Shown: positions 49,880-58,693 of the stretch, in pieces
How positions within the stretch are numbered: the first letter of the stretch is position 1
How the letters are laid out: each line of letters opens with the position of its first letter
Origin: Bin87 sp963663945
GTDB taxonomy: Bacteria > Chloroflexota > Dehalococcoidia > Lucifugimonadales > UBA3495
DNA: 64,000 nucleotides
Assembly: GCA_963663945.1 (NCBI GenBank)
Contig: OY760687.1
Span: 3,658,001 to 3,722,000 of the forward strand
Direction: 5' to 3'
Made by a program: the position numbers and the translations under genes
The notes under the pieces: generated by a model
What the model saw: the letters and a program-made list of their open reading frames with translations, nothing else
Database searches by the model: none
What the model was told of the DNA's origin: nothing

Positions 49880-49892
49880 CGCTATTGGACCG

Positions 49893-49920
49893 CTGGGTTC
49901 CTGCTTTCGCAGGAATGACG
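49893..49920. repeat. Intergenic TTCCTGC...GCAGGAATGACG palindrome
   Basis: 7-bp arms, TTTC loop; same family as 53375. Confidence 0.6.
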
Positions 49921-50029
49921 AGACGAACACGCGGGAACGACGAGACAGATCGCCAAGGCGACAAGGCAGATCGCGGGTACGACACACAGATTGTGGGAAT
50001 GACGACAGAAGGGATACTCGAAGGGAATT

Positions 50030-51136
50030 ATGACCATTGACCAACAGACCCGCCGCCGCATGGCCCGCACCGGCCTCACCGCGTGTGATCCGGAACGCGC
50101 CTGTCCCGGCTACACGCTGTATGCGCCCATGTCTGGATCCGGCGAGGTCTACCTGCTGGACATAAAAGGCGAGGTGGCTCACCGGTGGCAGATGCCCTAC
50201 CCACCGGGCCTGTACGGCTACCTGCTGCCCAACGGCAACCTGTTCTACGGCGGCAAGGTGCGGGACGACGGCGGCTGGGAAACCTTCGAGGCGATGAAGC
50301 GGTTCAAGGGCGGCATTATGCTGGAGGCCGACTGGGACGGCAACATCATCTGGGAGCACCGGGACCCGGTCCACCACCACGACGCGCGGCGCACCGAATC
50401 GGGCGGCTGCATCTACATGACGGTGGAGCGGATGGACGATGCCCAGGCGGCCACCATCAAGGGAGGCCAGCCCGGCACGGAGTCGCGGGAAGACTATACC
50501 GGGATGTGGGCCGACGTGCTGGTCGAGGTGGATGCCAACGGCAACCGCATCTGGGAATGGCACGCCGCCGAGCACCTGGACCCTGAGCGCCACGTCGTCA
50601 CCTTCAACGATCTGCGGGACGAATGGAGCCACGGCAACACGGTGGCGCCTTTGGGCAATGACCGGGTGATGTTCAGCTTCCGCAACATCTCCACCGTGGG
50701 GATCATCGACAAGGCCAGCGGCGACATCGTGTGGCAGATCGGCGACGAGGTGCTTTCACAGCAGCACGACCCGTCCATGCTGGACAACGGCAACGTGCTG
50801 ATCTATGACAACGGGTCGCACAACCGATACAACCCGCTGCCGGCGTCCCGGGTCATCGAGGTGGACACGTCCACCAACGAGATCGTCTGGCAGTACCGGG
50901 ACAACCCGCCGTTCAACTTCTTCAGCGCGTACATCTCCGGCGCGCGGCGGCTGCCCAACGGCAACACGCTGATCACCGAGGGTCAGCCGGGCCGGATCTT
51001 CCAGGTGACACCCGAGGGCGAGGTGGTGTGGGAGTACATCAACCCGCACTTCGGGCCCAATGAGCTGGGCTTCGAGGTCAACAGCGTCTTCAGGTCCACC
51101 CATTACCTGCCGGAGCAGGTGCCGCAGTTGCGGTGA
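50030..51136 (+). CDS. Arylsulfotransferase-like (ASST) beta-propeller protein
   Basis: 368 residues. Repeated blade motifs such as GEVYLLDIKGEVAHRW, GNLFYGGKV, DWDGNIIWEHRDPVHHHDA, DANGNRIWEWHA, GDIVWQIGDE, and LPNGNTLITEG describe the ASST six-bladed propeller. HHHD and WSHGNTV carry candidate active-site His. No signal peptide, unlike periplasmic ASST, so cytoplasmic. Location inside the SAM cluster is notable; function there unknown. Confidence 0.82.
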   Translation: MTIDQQTRRRMARTGLTACDPERACPGYTLYAPMSGSGEVYLLDIKGEVAHRWQMPYPPGLYGYLLPNGNLFYGGKVRDDGGWETFEAMKRFKGGIMLEADWDGNIIWEHRDPVHHHDARRTESGGCIYMTVERMDDAQAATIKGGQPGTESREDYTGMWADVLVEVDANGNRIWEWHAAEHLDPERHVVTFNDLRDEWSHGNTVAPLGNDRVMFSFRNISTVGIIDKASGDIVWQIGDEVLSQQHDPSMLDNGNVLIYDNGSHNRYNPLPASRVIEVDTSTNEIVWQYRDNPPFNFFSAYISGARRLPNGNTLITEGQPGRIFQVTPEGEVVWEYINPHFGPNELGFEVNSVFRSTHYLPEQVPQLR

Positions 51137-51148
51137 GAGGCGTACCCG

Positions 51149-51778
51149 ATGGCGGCCCGACAATCCGACGACTCGGTGGCTGGCATGGCAGTTGTTGCCG
51201 CCCGGACGTACGGATACCACCTCTCCACACCGCGCATCTTCGCGCTGTCCGTGGTCAGCTTCGGCCTGTACCTGTTTTACTGGGTCTACCGGACGTGGGA
51301 CCAGTACCGGGAACACACGGGAGCGAATGCCCATCCGGTGTGGCACGCACTGGCCATGCTGGTGCCGATCTACGGGTGGTTCCGGTTCTACGCCCACTGC
51401 AAGGCGTACCGCGACCTGATGGAGGAGCGCGGCGTCTCGCACAACCTCAGGATGGCGCCCATCCTGGTGATCCTGATCATTGCCACGGCCGCATGGAGCC
51501 CGGTGCCCACCCAGTGGCTGAACAGCTACCTGGGCGAGAGCGCAATCGCGGTCATGATCGACCTGATCCTGGACGTGGTAAGCCTGGTCGGGATGTTGGT
51601 GGCAACGGCAATGGTCTGCCGGATTCAGGCGAACTTCAACCGGTACTGGGCCGCGGTCGACGGTGAGTTGGCCAACCGCGCCCGGGTGGGCCGGGGAGCG
51701 ATGGTACTGGCGGCCCTGGGTTTGATCCTGTGGTTCACCATCGCTGGTTACTACGTCCAATATTACCTCACCAACTGA
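51149..51778 (+). CDS. DUF4234-like multi-pass membrane protein (paralog 1)
   Basis: 209 residues, ~5 membrane segments. STPRIFALSVVSFGLYLFYW and VYRTWDQYREHTG form the DUF4234-type N-terminus; shared with the next gene: FRxxAHxxxYxxLMxERG and QxNxNRYWAxVDG. Tandem duplication. Function unknown. Confidence 0.75.
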   Translation: MAARQSDDSVAGMAVVAARTYGYHLSTPRIFALSVVSFGLYLFYWVYRTWDQYREHTGANAHPVWHALAMLVPIYGWFRFYAHCKAYRDLMEERGVSHNLRMAPILVILIIATAAWSPVPTQWLNSYLGESAIAVMIDLILDVVSLVGMLVATAMVCRIQANFNRYWAAVDGELANRARVGRGAMVLAALGLILWFTIAGYYVQYYLTN

Positions 51779-51813
51779 AAACGCCTCTTGGCAAAACAAG
51801 CGCAAACAGTTCG

Positions 51814-52437
51814 ATGACAACCTGGCAACCCGACATTTACGGAATCGACGAACCCCTGGCCGGAGATCTGGCCGGAGGGGCGTATATATCCACGACGCGC
51901 ATCATCCTGCTGTCGGTCATCAGCATGGGCCTCTACTGGTTCTATTGGATGTACCGCACCTGGAAGCAATACCGCGACCACACCATCGAGATGGCGGCCG
52001 CAAATGGGCAAACCCATTACCCGGTGTTGCACGCGTTGACGCAGTTCCTGCCCGTGTACGCCTTTTTCCGTTACCACGCCCACATCCGGCAGTACAAGGA
52101 CCTGATGGTGGAACGGGGCGTGCCCAACACGCTGAATTTGGGCCTGCTCACCACCTTCGTCGTGATCAACGGGATTGTCAGCATCGCCGGCGGAACCATG
52201 CGGAGCCCTGACATGTACAGCGGCGCCGTGCTCGTGACCGGCCTCATCCTCAGCATCGTTGCGCTGGTCTTGAGCATTGTCCTCATGTGCGTCATGCAAA
52301 CCAACCTCAACCGGTACTGGGCCAGTGTGGACGGTCGTTTGCTGCAGTCCGCGCGTTTCGGCAAGGGCGAGGTGGTGTGCATCGTTTTGGGCGTCATTTT
52401 CTGGGCGGGCGTTGTTGCGGCCGTCATCTGGCCCTAG
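51814..52437 (+). CDS. DUF4234-like multi-pass membrane protein (paralog 2)
   Basis: 207 residues from the ATG at 51814; the longer frame overlaps the previous gene. STTRIILLSVISMGLYWFYW, MYRTWKQYRDHT, YHAHIRQYKDLMVERGVPN, QTNLNRYWASVDGRL. Clearly homologous to the 51149 product, 36 nt away. Possible heteromer. Confidence 0.75.
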   Translation: MTTWQPDIYGIDEPLAGDLAGGAYISTTRIILLSVISMGLYWFYWMYRTWKQYRDHTIEMAAANGQTHYPVLHALTQFLPVYAFFRYHAHIRQYKDLMVERGVPNTLNLGLLTTFVVINGIVSIAGGTMRSPDMYSGAVLVTGLILSIVALVLSIVLMCVMQTNLNRYWASVDGRLLQSARFGKGEVVCIVLGVIFWAGVVAAVIWP

Positions 52438-52488
52438 CCGTGATCGAGCGGTTCAATCAATTTTTCAGACCATTGGGGAAATCAATTA

Positions 52489-53376
52489 ATGCCTAACCAA
52501 CCACAAGCGGAAATCGCCATCATCGGCGGCAGCGGTCTGTACGAGATACAGGGCTTTGCCGAAACGGCCGTGGTGGACATCGACACGCCCTACGGCAAGC
52601 CCAGTGACCTGATCACGGTGGGCGAGTTGCTGGACGTGCCCGTGGCCTTCCTGCCCCGGCACGGGCGGGGGCACCGGGTGAACCCGACCGAGTTGCCCTT
52701 CCGGGCCAACATCTACGCGCTGAAGACCCTGGGGGTGAAGCAGGTCGTGTCGGTCAGCGCGGTGGGCAGCCTGCAGGCCGAGCTCGAGCCGCAGCATGTG
52801 GTGGTGCCCGACCAGCTCATCGACCGCACCCGCCGCCGGGACAGCACCTTTTTCGAGGACGGCGCCGTGGCGCACATCTCCTTCGCCGATCCCTTCTGCC
52901 CTGGCATCAGCACGATTATCGCCGATGGCGCGGCCGGGCAGGGCATACCCACGCACCAGGGCGGTACCCTGGTAGTGATGGAGGGCCCCGCGTTTTCTAC
53001 CCGCGCCGAGTCGAACATGTACCGGTCGTGGGGCGGCGACATCATCGGCATGACCACGCTGCCTGAGGCCAAGCTGGCCCGGGAGGCGGAGATGTGCTAC
53101 GCCGTCATGGCGTGGGTCACCGACTATGACTGCTGGCATCCCGACCACGACGACGTGACGGTGGAGATGGTGGTGGAGAACCTGGTGGCCAACGTGGCCA
53201 ACAGCCGGATCATCCTGCGCCACATCATGCCGGAGCTGGCGGCGCTGGGTCCCTGCGACTGCCAGACGGCGCTGACCAACGCCATCATCACCGACCGACG
53301 CCGCATATCCGAAGCGGCCTACCGCCGGCTGCACCCGATTGCCGGGACGCACCTGGATTTGCCGCCGGACGCCTAG
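52489..53376 (+). CDS. mtnP: S-methyl-5'-thioadenosine phosphorylase
   Basis: 295 residues. IAIIGGSGLYEI, FLPRHGRGHRVNPTELPFRA, VSVSAVGSLQAEL, VVMEGPAFSTRAESNMYR and GMTTLPEAKLAREAEMCY identify the trimeric MTAP family. Phosphorolyses MTA to adenine and MTR-1-phosphate, the substrate of MtnA. Part of the SAM-I-headed cluster. Confidence 0.93.
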   Translation: MPNQPQAEIAIIGGSGLYEIQGFAETAVVDIDTPYGKPSDLITVGELLDVPVAFLPRHGRGHRVNPTELPFRANIYALKTLGVKQVVSVSAVGSLQAELEPQHVVVPDQLIDRTRRRDSTFFEDGAVAHISFADPFCPGISTIIADGAAGQGIPTHQGGTLVVMEGPAFSTRAESNMYRSWGGDIIGMTTLPEAKLAREAEMCYAVMAWVTDYDCWHPDHDDVTVEMVVENLVANVANSRIILRHIMPELAALGPCDCQTALTNAIITDRRRISEAAYRRLHPIAGTHLDLPPDA

Positions 53377-53400
53377 ATTCCTGCTTGCGCAGGAATGACG
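53375..53400. repeat. Intergenic ATTCCTGC...GCAGGAATGACG palindrome
   Basis: 8-bp arms and a 4-nt loop immediately after mtnP; same family as 49893. Confidence 0.6.
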
Positions 53401-53484
53401 TGAAAACCCGCAGCAATGACATGAGATACGTCGATGACATGAGATGCGTCAAGGATGACGCGACAACCCAAGGAGGTAATTGAT

Positions 53485-53844
53485 ATGCCACGACAGAACC
53501 CAGGCGAACCGTACTACCGGGTCGACTCGCCCGAGGCTTTGCAGATCCTGCAGGCCGACCCGGAAGGCACCGTCGTTGTCGACGTGCGCCGGGACGACGA
53601 ATGGGTCACCGGCCACGCCAGCGGCGCGATCCACATCAACGTGGACGACCTGCCCGGGCGCATGGACGAAGTGCCCGAGGACAAGAAGCTGCTGTTCATC
53701 TGCGCCGCCGGCGTCCGCAGCGGCCTGGCCTGCGAGCTGGCTGCCGCCATGGGCTACGACTCGGAGATGCTCTACAACGTGGATGACGGCACGCCCTCGT
53801 GGATCGCTGCCGGCAACCCCACGTCCTACGGCGACAACCCGTAA
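53485..53844 (+). CDS. Rhodanese-like sulfurtransferase domain protein
   Basis: 119 residues from the ATG at 53485 behind AAGGAGGT. Single rhodanese domain: VVVDVRRDDEWVTGHASGAIHI, then LLFICAAGVRSG with catalytic Cys73 in a CxxGxR loop. Sulfur transfer or redox role. Lies between mtnP and ahcY. The following 142 nt (53845-53986) hold only a short unsupported frame. Confidence 0.88.
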   Translation: MPRQNPGEPYYRVDSPEALQILQADPEGTVVVDVRRDDEWVTGHASGAIHINVDDLPGRMDEVPEDKKLLFICAAGVRSGLACELAAAMGYDSEMLYNVDDGTPSWIAAGNPTSYGDNP

Positions 53845-53986
53845 CTGACCAGGCACCCGCAAGACTTCAGCGCCGCCGTGTTCAACGGAACGGGCAACCG
53901 GGGCACTTTCATCGAGCGATTGCTGGAAGTCCTCGCCGTCTCCCGCATGGCGCACTAGGAAACACACCAACGAGAGGTACAACGAT

Positions 53987-55258
53987 TTGACTGTTCAAAA
54001 AACCAAAGGCGACGTGAAAGACCTTTCCCTGGCCGGAGCCGGCGTTGACCGGATCCGCTGGGCCGGGCGAGAGATGCCTGTCGTCAACATGATCACGGAG
54101 CGGTTCCGCCAGGAAAAGCCCCTGGACGGCGTGCGGATGGCCGCGTGTCTCCACGTCACCACCGAGACCGCCAACCTGGCCATCGCGCTGAAAGAGGGCG
54201 GGGCCGACCTGGTGATCTGCGCCAGCAACCCGCTGAGCACCCAGGACGAGACCGCCGCCGCGCTGGTGCAGGAGTACGGGATCCCCACCTACGCCATCAA
54301 GGGCGAGGACAACGAGACCTACTACCAGCACATCAACGCGGTGCTGGACCATGCCCCCAATGTCACTATGGACGACGGGGCTGACCTGGTGGGCATCCTG
54401 CACAAGGAACGCAGCGACCTGCTGTCCAACGTCATCGCCGGCACCGAGGAGACCACCACCGGCGTGGTACGGCTCACCGCCATGGCGGCCGATGGCCAGC
54501 TGAAGTACCCGATCATCGCCGTGAACGAGGCCGAGACGAAGCACTTCTTTGACAACCGCTACGGCACCGGCCAGAGCACGCTGGACGGCATTACCCGGGC
54601 CACCAACATCCTGTGGGCCGGCCGCCGCGTCGTGGTCGGTGGATACGGCTGGTGCGGACGCGGCGTGGCGTCCCGCGCGCGCGGCATGGGCGCCCAGGTC
54701 ATCGTCACCGAGATTAACCCCGTGCGCGCCCTGGAAGCGGTCATGGACGGTTTCCAGGTGATGACCGGTGTCGAAGCCGCGCAGCAGGGCGAGGTGTTCA
54801 TCACCGTGTCCGGCGGGTGGCACGTCATCGGCAAGGAGCACTTCGAGGCCATGGGCGACGGCGCCATCGTCGCCAACAGCGGCCACTTCAACGTGGAGAT
54901 CGACATTCCGGCCCTGGAGGCCATGTCGGTCAGCCACCGGGAAGTCCGCCCCTTCGTCGAGGAGTTCCAAATCGCCGACGGACGGCGCATCTACCTGCTG
55001 GGCGAGGGCCGGTTGATCAACCTGGCCGCCGCCGAGGGGCATCCGTCCGCCGTCATGGACATGAGCTTCGCCAACCAGGCGTTGAGCGCCGAATACCTGG
55101 TGAAGAACCATTCCAGCCTGGGCACCGGCGTGCACGTGGTGCCGCGGGAGATCGACGCCGAGGTAGGCCGCCTCAAGCTGGAGTCCATGGGCATCAGCAT
55201 CGACACCCTGACGGCCGAACAGACCGCCTACAACGAAAGCTGGGAAGAGGGCACCTAG
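53987..55258 (+). CDS. ahcY: Adenosylhomocysteinase
   Basis: 423 residues, TTG start with GAGAGG upstream. MPVVNMITERFRQEKPLDG, ACLHVTTETANL, ASNPLSTQDETAAAL, NEAETKHFFDNRYGTGQS, VVVGGYGWCGRGVASRARG (NAD-binding, ~217), NSGHFNVEID and EGRLINLAAAEGHPS. Hydrolyses SAH to homocysteine and adenosine using bound NAD. Lacks the ~40-residue insertion of proteobacterial/plant enzymes. Confidence 0.95.
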   Translation: MTVQKTKGDVKDLSLAGAGVDRIRWAGREMPVVNMITERFRQEKPLDGVRMAACLHVTTETANLAIALKEGGADLVICASNPLSTQDETAAALVQEYGIPTYAIKGEDNETYYQHINAVLDHAPNVTMDDGADLVGILHKERSDLLSNVIAGTEETTTGVVRLTAMAADGQLKYPIIAVNEAETKHFFDNRYGTGQSTLDGITRATNILWAGRRVVVGGYGWCGRGVASRARGMGAQVIVTEINPVRALEAVMDGFQVMTGVEAAQQGEVFITVSGGWHVIGKEHFEAMGDGAIVANSGHFNVEIDIPALEAMSVSHREVRPFVEEFQIADGRRIYLLGEGRLINLAAAEGHPSAVMDMSFANQALSAEYLVKNHSSLGTGVHVVPREIDAEVGRLKLESMGISIDTLTAEQTAYNESWEEGT

Positions 55259-55281
55259 ACCTCGACAGACGATTGCATGTC

Positions 55282-55305
55282 GGAGGCGGAAGACCATCCG
55301 CCTCC
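55282..55305 (+). terminator. Hairpin between ahcY and metK
   Basis: 9-bp stem GGAGGCGGA/TCCGCCTCC, 6-nt loop, no T-run. May be a weak terminator or processing site setting the ahcY/metK ratio. Confidence 0.45.
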
Positions 55306-55343
55306 AAGTCCCAGACCATCAAAAACTCCGGAGGAAACGAACA

Positions 55344-56585
55344 ATGCCAATCCAGTTTATGACCTCGCCCAAGTACCTGCTCACGTCCGAGTCGGTGACC
55401 GAAGGGCACCCCGACAAGGTATGTGACCAGATCTCCGACGCCGTGCTGGACGCCGCCCTGAGCGTCGATCCCATGAGCCGTGTGGCCTGCGAGACCGTGG
55501 CCGGCAAGAACCTGGTCATGGTCACCGGCGAAATCACGACCAAGGCTGACCTGGACTTCGACGCCATCACGCGCCAGACCCTGCTTGAGATCGGCTACAC
55601 TGAGCTCAAATACGGGATCGACGGCTATTCTTGTGGCATCATCCGCAACGCCAGCCAGCAGTCGCCGGACATCAACGCCGGCGTGAGCACCGCGCTGGAG
55701 GCCCGCAACAACGGTTCCGAGGCCGACGCCCGGCGCGCGACCGGCGCTGGCGACCAGGGCATGATGGTCGGGTTCGCCTGCAACGAGACCGACGGCCTGA
55801 TGCCGTTGACCGTTGACCTGTCCCACCGTCTGGTGGAGCGTCTGGCCGCCGTGCGCAAGAACGGCACGCTGCCCTACCTGGGCCCCGACGGCAAGAGCCA
55901 GGTAACCGTGGAATACCGCTACGGCAAGCCCCATCGCGTGGACGCCGTTGTCATCAGCTCGCAGCACGACGACACCGACGACCGTGAGGCCTTCAGCAAG
56001 AAGATCTATGATGATGTTCTCAAGCATGTCATCGAGCCCATCGTACCGGCCAACCTGCTGGACGCCGACACCAAGATCTTCGTCAATCCCAGCGGATGGT
56101 TCGTAGTCGGCGGCCCCCAGGGAGACACCGGTCTCACCGGCCGAAAGATCCTGGTGGACACCTACGGCGGAATCGCCCGCCACGGCGGCGGCGCCTTCTC
56201 CGGCAAGGACCCGACCAAGGTTGACCGCTCCGGCGCCTACGCGGCCCGCTACGTGGCCAAGAACCTGGTGGCTGCCGGCTTCGCCGATCGCCTGGAAGTC
56301 CTGGTCTCCTACGCCATCGGCGTCGCTGAGCCGACGTCCGTGGCCATAGAGACCTTCGACACCAACCACATCCCCAACGAGAAGATCGAGGAACTGGTGC
56401 GCGAGCACTTCGACCTGCGCCCCGGCGCCATCATCGAGGACCTGGGACTGCGGAAGCCCATCTACCGCAAGACCGCGGCCTACGGTCACTTCGGTCGCAC
56501 TGACCTGGACCTCCCCTGGGAGCGCACCGACAAGGCCGAGGCCCTGAAGCAGGCTGCGGCCGCCGTTGCCACCGCCGGCGACTAA
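55344..56585 (+). CDS. metK: S-adenosylmethionine synthetase
   Basis: 413 residues, GGAGG upstream. LLTSESVTEGHPDKVCDQIS, GAGDQGMMVGFACNET (~132-147), GGGAFSGKDPTKVDRS (~280) and DTYGGIARHGG are the MAT signatures. Makes SAM from methionine and ATP. End of the SAM cluster, 7 kb from its SAM-I riboswitch. Confidence 0.96.
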   Translation: MPIQFMTSPKYLLTSESVTEGHPDKVCDQISDAVLDAALSVDPMSRVACETVAGKNLVMVTGEITTKADLDFDAITRQTLLEIGYTELKYGIDGYSCGIIRNASQQSPDINAGVSTALEARNNGSEADARRATGAGDQGMMVGFACNETDGLMPLTVDLSHRLVERLAAVRKNGTLPYLGPDGKSQVTVEYRYGKPHRVDAVVISSQHDDTDDREAFSKKIYDDVLKHVIEPIVPANLLDADTKIFVNPSGWFVVGGPQGDTGLTGRKILVDTYGGIARHGGGAFSGKDPTKVDRSGAYAARYVAKNLVAAGFADRLEVLVSYAIGVAEPTSVAIETFDTNHIPNEKIEELVREHFDLRPGAIIEDLGLRKPIYRKTAAYGHFGRTDLDLPWERTDKAEALKQAAAAVATAGD

Positions 56586-56612
56586 TTCGCCGACATCGGT
56601 CAACCTGCTGAT

Positions 56613-56646
56613 ATGCGCCCCGCTTCTTGTCTGGAGCGGGGCGCAT
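56613..56646 (+). terminator. Terminator after metK
   Basis: 12-bp perfect stem ATGCGCCCCGCT/AGCGGGGCGCAT with a 10-nt loop. The remaining 160 nt before the RDD gene contain a CGCTAGAAT -10-like box near 56747 but no gene. Confidence 0.7.
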
Positions 56647-56806
56647 TGCTGTCCTTGTCGGCTTTGTGCCCCGATCATTCGGAGCATGAAGCGTGGGAAT
56701 CGTTCAAATCCGTACCACTCTCTGTCCTTTTCGTGGTATTCCCACCGCTAGAATTGTAGTGCTCCGGTACAGGAGCGCCTTTCACTCATTCAGATAATGG
56801 TAGTTC

Positions 56807-57247
56807 ATGGATAGCATAGTTCCCCTGCGCAGGTTCGCCTCCTGGCTCATTGATCGCCTGCTGTTCCTGGCCGGCGCCATTGCGGTCGTGTTCATCATCC
56901 AGAAGTTGGGGTCGCCCGGTCCCGACGCCATCGATTTCGACGTCTACGATTTCCTGGCGATACAGGTGCCGCTGGCGTTGCTGATCACCTATGTCCTGTG
57001 GTTCGGCATAATCGTCAAGTTTGGGCCGCCCGGGCGTCGCCTGACCGGGACGGACGTGAAGCGGCGGCGCGGCGGGAACGCGAGCTGGTGGATGAAGATG
57101 GTCCGCGCGGGGGTGAAGTTCCTGCTGCACCTGACTCTGATCGGCTTCTTTGTCGATGCCGTCTTCATACTGCGAGACCGTAGCGAGCGGAGGTCCATTC
57201 CGGACCGCGTTGCCGGCACGGTGATCGCCCGCCGCCGTTGGCGCTGA
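56807..57247 (+). CDS. RDD family membrane protein
   Basis: 146 residues. VPLRRFASWLIDRLLFLAGA has the RxxAxxID motif, followed by ~3 membrane segments, GPPGRRLTGTDVKRR and a C-terminal IPDRVAGTVIAR, the usual RDD ending (DxxAxTxV). Function of RDD proteins is mostly unknown (transport proposed). Lies just before the mutase gene. Confidence 0.82.
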   Translation: MDSIVPLRRFASWLIDRLLFLAGAIAVVFIIQKLGSPGPDAIDFDVYDFLAIQVPLALLITYVLWFGIIVKFGPPGRRLTGTDVKRRRGGNASWWMKMVRAGVKFLLHLTLIGFFVDAVFILRDRSERRSIPDRVAGTVIARRRWR

Positions 57248-57254
57248 CCCCCGG

Positions 57255-57263
57255 TGCTATAAT
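57255..57263 (+). promoter_or_regulatory. Extended -10 box (TGCTATAAT) 6 nt from start (leaderless)
   Basis: TGCTATAAT ends 6 nt before the mutase ATG at 57270; no room for a Shine-Dalgarno, so transcription probably starts at the ATG. Confidence 0.6.
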
Positions 57264-57269
57264 CCCGGC

Positions 57270-58682
57270 ATGACCTCTCCCATCAAGTTCGGAACCGATG
57301 GTTGGCGCGGGATCATCGCCGCCGACTTCACCTTCGCCAACGTGGCGCGCTGCTCGCAGGGGCTGGCGGACTACCTGCGGATTGAAGGATCGGCCGGCGA
57401 CGGGCTGGTGGTGGGTTACGACACCCGTTTCGCGTCCCGGGAGTTCGCGGAGACGGTGGCCTCGGTGATTGCGGGCAACGGCATTGCGGTCAGGCTGTGT
57501 AAGGAGCCGGCGCCGACGCCGGTGGTCAGCCACCAGGTGGTGCACAGCGGCGCCGCCGGCGGGGTGGTGATCACATCGAGCCATAACCCGGCGGCGTGGA
57601 GCGGCTTCAAGTTCAAGTCGGCCCAGGGCGGCAGCGCCAGCCAGGCCATGACGGACACGCTGGAGCTGTGCATCGAATCGGCGAGGCCGCCACGGACGCT
57701 GGCGCTGGATGCCGCCCGCGACGCCGGGCTGCTGGAGGATATCGATCCCGTGCCGGCGTACCGCGAATCGATCGCCGGCCTGGTGAACCTGGACGCCATT
57801 CGCGCCGCCGGGTTGAACGTGCTGGTGGACGCCATGCACGGCGCGGGGGCGGGTTTCATTCCAGCGATGCTGAAAGGCGGGACGACCACGGTCACTGAGC
57901 TGCGAGCAGTAGTGAACCCGTCGTTTCCCGGCATGGCCCAGCCGGAACCCATCGCGCACAACCTGAGCGAACTTTGCCGCCGTGTGCCGCAGGACGGAGC
58001 ATCGGCTGGCCTGGCGTTGGACGGCGACGCGGACCGCATTGGCCTGGTGGACGAGAACGGCCGCTTCGTCAGCACGCTGGAGGTGTTCTCGCTGCTGGCC
58101 CTGTACCTGCTGGAGCGGGGTGATCGTGGCGCGCTGGTGAAGGGGGTCACCGCGTCGGTGATGCTGAACAAGCTGGCGCAGCGGTACAGTGTGGATATCG
58201 CGGAGATGCCAGTGGGCTTCAAGAACATTGGCCCGCGGTTCCAGGCTGACGACGCGTTGCTGGGCGGCGAGGAGAGCGGCGGGTACGCCTTCCGCGGCCA
58301 CATACCGGAGCGGGACGGCATCCTGAGCGGGTTGCTGCTTCTGGAGTACATGGCCGTCGCTGGGCTGACTGCCTCCGGCATGGTGCGCCACCTTTTCGGT
58401 TTGGTGGGCGAGCATCACTACCAGCGACGGGACGTGGGCTTCGACCCGACGCAGCGGTCGGCGATCATGACCCGGCTCGCCGGTGAGCCGCTCACTGAGA
58501 TGGCGGGCATGGCGGTGCGCAGCATGGACGAAATCGACGGCCGCCGCTGGATGCTGGACGCCGGCTGGGTCGCGGCCCGGTTCTCGGGAACGGAACCGTT
58601 GCTGCGCATCTACTGCGAGGCCGACACGACGGACAACGTGACCCGCCTGCTGGACGCTATGCAAGCGCACCTGGGCGTCTGA
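57270..58682 (+). CDS. Phosphoglucomutase/phosphomannomutase family protein
   Basis: 470 residues with four alpha-D-phosphohexomutase domains. IKFGTDGWRGIIAADF start, phosphoserine loop VVITSSHNPA (~101), metal loop LALDGDADRIG (~250), sugar loop LLGGEESGGYAF (~331), phosphate loop RFSGTEPLLRIY (~438). Interconverts hexose 1- and 6-phosphates; glucose, mannose or glucosamine specificity is not resolved. Likely leaderless mRNA. Confidence 0.92.
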   Translation: MTSPIKFGTDGWRGIIAADFTFANVARCSQGLADYLRIEGSAGDGLVVGYDTRFASREFAETVASVIAGNGIAVRLCKEPAPTPVVSHQVVHSGAAGGVVITSSHNPAAWSGFKFKSAQGGSASQAMTDTLELCIESARPPRTLALDAARDAGLLEDIDPVPAYRESIAGLVNLDAIRAAGLNVLVDAMHGAGAGFIPAMLKGGTTTVTELRAVVNPSFPGMAQPEPIAHNLSELCRRVPQDGASAGLALDGDADRIGLVDENGRFVSTLEVFSLLALYLLERGDRGALVKGVTASVMLNKLAQRYSVDIAEMPVGFKNIGPRFQADDALLGGEESGGYAFRGHIPERDGILSGLLLLEYMAVAGLTASGMVRHLFGLVGEHHYQRRDVGFDPTQRSAIMTRLAGEPLTEMAGMAVRSMDEIDGRRWMLDAGWVAARFSGTEPLLRIYCEADTTDNVTRLLDAMQAHLGV

Positions 58683-58693
58683 GCGAACTGGCC

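Noticed and set aside
53845..53958. Short frame between the rhodanese gene and ahcY (ending SRMAH)
   Set aside because: Begins with CTG directly after a stop, no ribosome-binding site, no family match; may be a gene remnant but cannot be supported.
56690..56745. TTCAAATCC segment resembling a tRNA T-arm
   Set aside because: No matching acceptor, D or anticodon arms can be folded upstream; the metK terminator occupies that region.
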